Origin: Chlamydiota bacterium
Lineage (GTDB): Bacteria; Chlamydiota; Chlamydiia; Chlamydiales; Parachlamydiaceae
Length of the DNA: 36,515 bases
Reading direction: 5' to 3'
Assembly: GCA_013287905.1 (NCBI GenBank)
Contig: JABDCW010000016.1
Location: 1 to 36,515 of the forward strand
The notes beneath the pieces are model-generated. The model made no database searches and was not told where the DNA came from. It saw nothing but the letters and a program-made list of their open reading frames with translations. Position 1 is the first letter of the stretch. Each line of letters begins with the position of its first letter. This document shows, piece after piece, positions 32,436-36,515 of this stretch. The translations under genes and the position numbers were made by a program.

Positions 32436-32509
32436 TGGGATATAGCTGACTCGAACAGCTGACCTCCACGATGTCAACGTGGCGCTCTAACCAACTGAGC
32501 TAATACCCC
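32436..32509 (-). tRNA. tRNA-Val (anticodon GAC)
   Basis: A 74-nt cloverleaf on the minus strand. The acceptor stem GGGGTAT/ATATCCC has one G-U pair, the D-arm is GCTC/GAGC, the anticodon stem CCACG/CGTGG holds loop TTGACAT, and the T-arm has TTCGAGT. The anticodon GAC is at 32473-32475 and reads Val codon GUC (and GUU). Discriminator A; CCA is not encoded. It lies 52 bp before the ThrRS-like gene with no terminator between, so co-transcription is possible. Confidence 0.97.
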
Positions 32510-32528
32510 ACAGAATGGTTGATTCGCT

Positions 32529-32557
32529 ATCATAGAACAGGCTTGAATTTTACACAA
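32529..32557 (-). promoter_or_regulatory. Promoter of tRNA-Val (and perhaps the infC operon)
   Basis: TTGTGT (32552-32557), 17-bp spacer, TATGAT (32529-32534), about 19 bases before the tRNA 5' end. Confidence 0.5.
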
Positions 32558-32569
32558 GAAAAACTAATT

Positions 32570-33457
32570 CTATTCCAGGACAAAGTAGTCGCACTCCCCT
32601 GTCTGAATGATTGTTTGTAAGGTGCGGTACATCTGTTCGTCTATATGCCCTTTCTTGTCGGCAAACTTCCTGAGCTTTGGATTTTCATAAGCGGGAGCTG
32701 AAGGGTTGCTCACAATGAGACTTCCACGGCTCATCCATTGCATGCCCTTCGAAAACGGACGATAGAATATCTGACAATGCAATTCATCGCTATATTTAAA
32801 CTTACCGCGAATGGCAAAAAACTCACGTCCTGTGTGATCGCAACCTCGCATTATAGGAGAGGTCATCTTTTCCGGAGTAATCGTATCGATATAACGGCTT
32901 GAACTGATTTTGTCATCGACAGGAAATGTATCCAACTGATCAAATCCTGCCCTTTCTCCCTTAAACAATGCCCATATTTTGGCATCGGCCAATTCCCGCA
33001 GTAATCCGGGCATTTTCTCCTGAATGGCTATTTTTTCATTAGCTCCGGCTATCATCTTAGCTTTAAGTGCTTTGTGGACTTGCAACTCTTTTCTGAAGAG
33101 ACCGGATTTATTTCTAAAGAACTGCTTAATCTTTGCTCCAGAAGAACCTGGGATAGGATCGTTGATTTTCGATACAATCCATCCAGTCAATGTCCTTTTT
33201 TTAGCTGCTAACTTGTCAGCATCCTGGGTAAGTTCCCGATTTATTTCGGAAAGTCTTTTTTGACAGTCTTTAATGATTTGCTTCTTTTCTTCATATAAAC
33301 CGGCGAGTTTTTGGATATTTTCAGGATGCAGTTTCCCGTCGCCTGCCATCTGTTTCCATTTCGCCCCGGGGGAGGCACTGCTATCAGACGAGGCAAGAAA
33401 ACTGACGACATGAGCAGTATGATTGCCAAAAGAACGACCCACACCTGGAGCTGCCAT
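32570..33457 (-). CDS. Hypothetical protein (295 aa)
   Basis: The ATG at 33457 has GGGGA five bases upstream. The N-terminus is Ser/Gly-rich and has no signal peptide. Residues about 48-85 form a charged helix (KLAGLYEEKKQIIKDCQKRL). A mixed region follows, then a more conserved-looking C-terminal half: PIMRGCDHTGREFFAIRGK, then a strand with HCQIFYRPFSKG and QWMSRGSLIVSN. No family is recognised. A cytosolic or secreted lineage-specific protein is likely. It lies upstream of tRNA-Val on the same strand. Confidence 0.65.
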   Translation of the reverse strand: MAAPGVGRSFGNHTAHVVSFLASSDSSASPGAKWKQMAGDGKLHPENIQKLAGLYEEKKQIIKDCQKRLSEINRELTQDADKLAAKKRTLTGWIVSKINDPIPGSSGAKIKQFFRNKSGLFRKELQVHKALKAKMIAGANEKIAIQEKMPGLLRELADAKIWALFKGERAGFDQLDTFPVDDKISSSRYIDTITPEKMTSPIMRGCDHTGREFFAIRGKFKYSDELHCQIFYRPFSKGMQWMSRGSLIVSNPSAPAYENPKLRKFADKKGHIDEQMYRTLQTIIQTGECDYFVLE

Positions 33458-33569
33458 AACATCCCCAATAAAATAAATAATTTTAGTTATTAACCCACGC
33501 CCAACTAATTATAACAAATTATTTAATTTTAAAACAAACTACTAAGTAATCTACATTTTTTTTAAAATT

Positions 33570-33621
33570 ATACCGAAGGTGGTTCAAAAGTTGGGATTTT
33601 GACAAGGAGGCTGCTCAAAAA
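33570..33621. mobile_element. MITE-like repeat, 52-bp end fragment (copy C)
   Basis: Starts ATACCGAAGG and matches the right end of copies A and B in opposite orientation up to CTGCTCAAAA, then breaks off where the hairpin element 33624-33744 begins. Only about a third of the repeat remains. Confidence 0.8.
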
Positions 33622-33623
33622 TA

Positions 33624-33744
33624 AATTCAACACAAAGGCACGAAGTCCCAAAGAAACAAAGAAATTTTGCCTCCAGACCCTTCCCTCTCAGTGTCTTGGT
33701 GTCTTCGTGCCTTTGTGTTGAATTAAAGTCTATACTTATGGGTA
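33624..33744. repeat. Hairpin element with AATTCAACACAAAGGCACG arms
   Basis: Arms 33624-33645 and 33703-33724 are perfectly complementary over 22 bp and continue inward as 9-bp ACACCAAG-like units. ACTTATGGGTA follows at 33734-33744. Read in reverse, the right half is homologous to the left half of the element at 7462-7638. It lies with copy C in the 333-bp gap 33458-33790. The rest of that gap is AT-rich, with nothing else I can support. Confidence 0.8.
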
Positions 33745-33790
33745 AAACTATGTTTGCGCCTCTCGGTTTGTATTATTTAATAGCCATAGG

Positions 33791-34729
33791 CTAGAAATTG
33801 AAAATGACCTCGCCTCCGCCATAGGGAGCTCCTTCGATACGAATTCTTTCGCGGCGATGATAGTTGCGGTTTGCAATTTTCAAGTGTCCACCCATGGAAT
33901 ACCCCCCATGAAGATTCAGAGAAAAGGATGAATTGGGATTATAATTAACGCCAAACTCTGTGCCAGCTGTCTGGTAATGCCAAATGGCTTCAGGTAGCGG
34001 CTCATCCCGTTTTGTGCGATGGCGCTGGTCGAGAAAGCGTGCTGCCACCTCGACATTCCAGGCAGTATTGATGGTATAAACCGCCGAAATGTTTACAGGA
34101 TACACTGCATTGATTTTCCAACGATCATTAATCTGCCAGTCAAAGCCCACAATTGGATATACACGGTCCACTTTCATGCCGGTTTGAGCTAAAAATCCGA
34201 TATGCAAACCAACGCATTGAGAATAGGCGTAGCGACCCCAGGCGGTGATATCGTAATACATGTAGTCGTTAAAAGTCCAATAAGGGAGATCATCGAAATA
34301 AATCCCTACCTGAGCTTGCCATTCCCAATTGCACAGCCTGGATGTGAAGGTCGAAAACAACAATCTAACGGTCTCGTAATTTTTCTGATTAAAAAAAGGG
34401 TTATCCCGATAATCCAGGTAAGTTTGAATGTAGGACAGACCAATTGCCGCCCCCTCTTTGTACTCTTCCTTGTAATAAAAAACAAAATTCAACTCAGCAA
34501 TTGCTGTCCCGAAGGTAACATTTTTTCCGCAAGCGCATCTGTTAGTATCAGCCTCTGCTACATAATCTGCTAAAATGTCGAACTTAAAGGGATGTTTTTC
34601 ATCCTTCAGTTGTTGAGCTTCTTCAGGAGGAATTTCAGAAGGACCAAGGTCTTGGGTCTCGACATCGGCCTTCAAGGCGCCCGATGCGATTATCATTAAC
34701 CCTAAAATAGGGTAAAGTATTTTTTTCAT
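33791..34729 (-). CDS. Outer-membrane beta-barrel protein
   Basis: GGAG six bases before the ATG at 34729 selects this start over the one at 34741. A signal peptide (about 1-21) ends near GALKA. The remaining 290 residues show alternating hydrophobic and polar strands rich in Tyr, Trp and Asn, for example WEWQAQVGIYFDDLPYW and INAVYPVNISAVYTINT. The C-terminal Phe (EVIFNF) is the usual outer-membrane barrel sorting signal. A Cys pair (CACG) lies near residue 65, which may allow disulfide links typical of chlamydial envelopes. Function unknown; a porin or surface protein is likely. Confidence 0.75.
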   Translation of the reverse strand: MKKILYPILGLMIIASGALKADVETQDLGPSEIPPEEAQQLKDEKHPFKFDILADYVAEADTNRCACGKNVTFGTAIAELNFVFYYKEEYKEGAAIGLSYIQTYLDYRDNPFFNQKNYETVRLLFSTFTSRLCNWEWQAQVGIYFDDLPYWTFNDYMYYDITAWGRYAYSQCVGLHIGFLAQTGMKVDRVYPIVGFDWQINDRWKINAVYPVNISAVYTINTAWNVEVAARFLDQRHRTKRDEPLPEAIWHYQTAGTEFGVNYNPNSSFSLNLHGGYSMGGHLKIANRNYHRRERIRIEGAPYGGGEVIFNF

Positions 34730-34875
34730 AGATATCTCCATAAAGATTTACACAACAGAAATTATCATATTTACAGCAATCAGTGAGAATATGTCAATGG
34801 TTTTCAATTTTTTTTTAAATATTGCAAAATATTACTATATGGGATAGTTTGAGGTTATACACTCAGGGAGGAACT

Positions 34876-35241
34876 ATGCCAAATACATTAAAAGATTCAG
34901 ATGTGGAAAAGGGGTACCAGGCATCTTTGTCGTGGCTTGCATTGCTCGATAAAGAAAATTATAGCGAAAGCTGGGACCAATCCTCTTCTTTGATGAAATC
35001 GACGATTGAAAATCAGTCCTGGAATCAAATTTTACAACAAACACGCAAAAATCTTGGAAAAGTCATTTCTCGTACGATTGTCGATAAAAGAATCGCAAAA
35101 AACCCAAAAGATCTTCCCCCCGGCAATTATCTCGTCATGGTCTACAAGACCCAATTTAAAAACAAAGCTTCGGCTCTGGAATTGGTGACGTTATTTTTGG
35201 AAAACGACCAGTGGCGCACTGTGACATATCAGTCGAATTAA
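34876..35241 (+). CDS. DUF4019-like protein (121 aa)
   Basis: GGAGG just before the ATG at 34876 fixes the start; the frame also reads to 34822. The pattern ASLSWLALLDKENYSESWDQ, then WNQILQQTRKNLGKVISR and LPPGNYLVMVYKTQFKNK with a Trp-containing last strand, matches DUF4019 as I recall it. The family is found in many bacteria, often exported, with no known function. Here there is no signal peptide. Its TAA overlaps the stop codon of the convergent hydrolase gene. Confidence 0.7.
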   Translation: MPNTLKDSDVEKGYQASLSWLALLDKENYSESWDQSSSLMKSTIENQSWNQILQQTRKNLGKVISRTIVDKRIAKNPKDLPPGNYLVMVYKTQFKNKASALELVTLFLENDQWRTVTYQSN

Positions 35242-36500
35242 TGGAATAATGATTGAGCTAATGCGCTTTTCTTAAGAAATTGCAGGACAGCTTCATTCGA
35301 TTCAGCACTGGACCACCATCCAATTCCATGAATTCCTCCGGCATTTAAGGAGAGTTTGACAAGTTTTTTTGGATTATCCCTCATCGCATCGATAATAGCC
35401 ATTGGATGATGCTCCGGAACTAAGTCGTCCCCTCCTTCCCCTTTCTCGTCCTGGACGTTAATATTCAAAAGTTTATGCCCATTATTACGCGAGATATCGG
35501 ATGGCACATTATAGCCATGGAAAATAGCCCGCGCTAAACCACTTATAATAAAATTATCTTTAATCAATCTGCCAAGCCAGCGTAAAAATGAGATATCCAC
35601 CTCTGACAAACCTTTTCCATATGTATTCATCCGTTTGACTGCAACATCATAAAAGTTCGCTGGAGTCTGATCCAGCATGATATTGATGTCAGGGTGCTTC
35701 CTACCAAGCCAGGCAGTAGGAGCGCCTCCAAAACATAAGCCTTTGGCAAGAATTTTCTCATCGGAAATCCCTTTACCTTTAAGATATTGGTAGGTTGCTT
35801 CTATTGAAGCATTGATATTTTCCCTGTCTGCTCTTCCCGTGCTCAATCCTTTAGAAGGGTTGTTGTAGACCATTACATCCACTCCTTCCATGATAAATGT
35901 CAAAATCTCATCATAATGTTGCTCATAGATTGCAGACTGATCCATCGTCAGCAATGCAGTTCCCCGTGTTTCTCCCTTTGAAGATGCACTCACCGGTATT
36001 TCATATAAAGGGTGTGCTGCATCAGTCAATTTTTCCTGATCTTTTCGCGGAAATAGAATAAAGGCATTTTCGGTTTCATGGACGCACCATTGCGTGTTGT
36101 CAATTCCCATCCCATTAAAAATCTCAACTGCCTCCTGGCACATAGAGGAACTTTTATCGAATTTAATGCCAGGAAATCCATTTTCATTTTGCATTTCTAA
36201 TTCTTCCATTCCCTGAGGGAGTTCTTTTATCGTTGCATTTTCGGGTATTTCTAGTTCATCTTTATTTCCAAATTCCTGCTGGAATTTCTTCAAATTACTT
36301 TGATCGATCACATAATACTGCCCCGTCTTTTCGTCGGGAATAATTTTTACATTCCCTTCGGCTATTCCTTCGATTATTTTAGGATGTAATGGTAGTCCAT
36401 TTTCGTCAAAGATTTCATCTTCCTCTATAGCAATTTTCACCAGCCTGCAAATGAATTTTCCCTCGATTTCAAGGCCGTAGTGTTTAATAGGGGGTCTCAT
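35238..36500 (-). CDS. CHLPS-like alpha/beta hydrolase (start may lie outside the window)
   Basis: 420 residues from an ATG at 36500, but the frame stays open to the right edge and no RBS precedes this ATG, so the true start may be further right. The C-terminal part is an alpha/beta-hydrolase: VMVYNNPSKGLSTGRADREN, then the nucleophile elbow AKGLCFGGAPTAWLG, then candidate acid and base near VQDEKGEGGDDLV and GGIHGIGWW. The pattern recalls the chlamydial CHLPS family (DUF818, PF05677). The elbow has Cys instead of Ser, as in dienelactone hydrolases. The N-terminal 200 residues are not recognised. It could be a lipase or esterase-like effector. Confidence 0.6.
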   Translation of the reverse strand: MRPPIKHYGLEIEGKFICRLVKIAIEEDEIFDENGLPLHPKIIEGIAEGNVKIIPDEKTGQYYVIDQSNLKKFQQEFGNKDELEIPENATIKELPQGMEELEMQNENGFPGIKFDKSSSMCQEAVEIFNGMGIDNTQWCVHETENAFILFPRKDQEKLTDAAHPLYEIPVSASSKGETRGTALLTMDQSAIYEQHYDEILTFIMEGVDVMVYNNPSKGLSTGRADRENINASIEATYQYLKGKGISDEKILAKGLCFGGAPTAWLGRKHPDINIMLDQTPANFYDVAVKRMNTYGKGLSEVDISFLRWLGRLIKDNFIISGLARAIFHGYNVPSDISRNNGHKLLNINVQDEKGEGGDDLVPEHHPMAIIDAMRDNPKKLVKLSLNAGGIHGIGWWSSAESNEAVLQFLKKSALAQSLFH

Positions 36501-36515
36501 TGGTTCTGTATCAAA

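Overview
The window looks like a chromosomal segment of an amoeba-associated (environmental) member of the Chlamydiota, probably near Parachlamydiaceae. The evidence is a small basic protein of the Chlamydia/Verrucomicrobia type (6914-7072), the infC-rpmI-rplT-pheS cluster, BrnQ and SNF-family amino-acid transporters, a CHLPS-like hydrolase, a eukaryote-like BTB-LRR protein, and several exported proteins with no recognisable relatives. No species name can be given from sequence alone.

Layout. 1-3348: partial M15-like lipoprotein (-), membrane-anchored SLBB protein (+) and a DUF3604 protein (-). 3518-7275: a leftward operon running small basic ORF, small basic protein, ybeY, CNNM/HlyC-like protein, rny, with its promoter at 7308-7337. 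7819-10767: mnmE (+) facing a protein with 22-residue repeats (-). 10859-14355: brnQ (-) behind a complete-looking Ile/Val leader-peptide attenuator, and an SNF transporter (+) behind a promoter and a Leu-rich leader ORF. 14367-17867: ABC-2 exporter pair, a small protein and an AAA/DUF4143 ATPase. 18070-21635: exported beta-barrel plus exported GMC oxidoreductase, then two small membrane proteins. 21640-26252: small unknown genes, a Pro-rich membrane protein, a DUF218-like protein and a BTB-LRR candidate effector. 26474-32509: tRNA-Val, a degenerate ThrRS-like gene, infC, rpmI, rplT, pheS, an RluD-type synthase and a heptosyltransferase, all leftward. 32570-36500: a hypothetical, an outer-membrane barrel, a DUF4019-like protein and a CHLPS-like hydrolase.

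Three things stand out. First, brnQ carries a textbook transcription attenuator: promoter, RBS, a 27-residue leader peptide rich in Ile and Val, an antiterminator segment inside the leader codons, and an intrinsic terminator. Second, the gene in the ancestral thrS position before infC is a ThrRS homologue that has lost its TGS and anticodon domains and nearly all residues needed for zinc binding, catalysis and editing, yet remains a full open frame. Third, intergenic spaces hold a family of long hairpins built from short tandem units (6, 9 or about 10-12 bp). Several are nested, and two pairs share conserved outer ends around divergent cores. A separate palindromic MITE-like repeat is present twice in full and once as a fragment.

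All calls come from reading the sequence and from memory of protein families. No database search or folding program was run.
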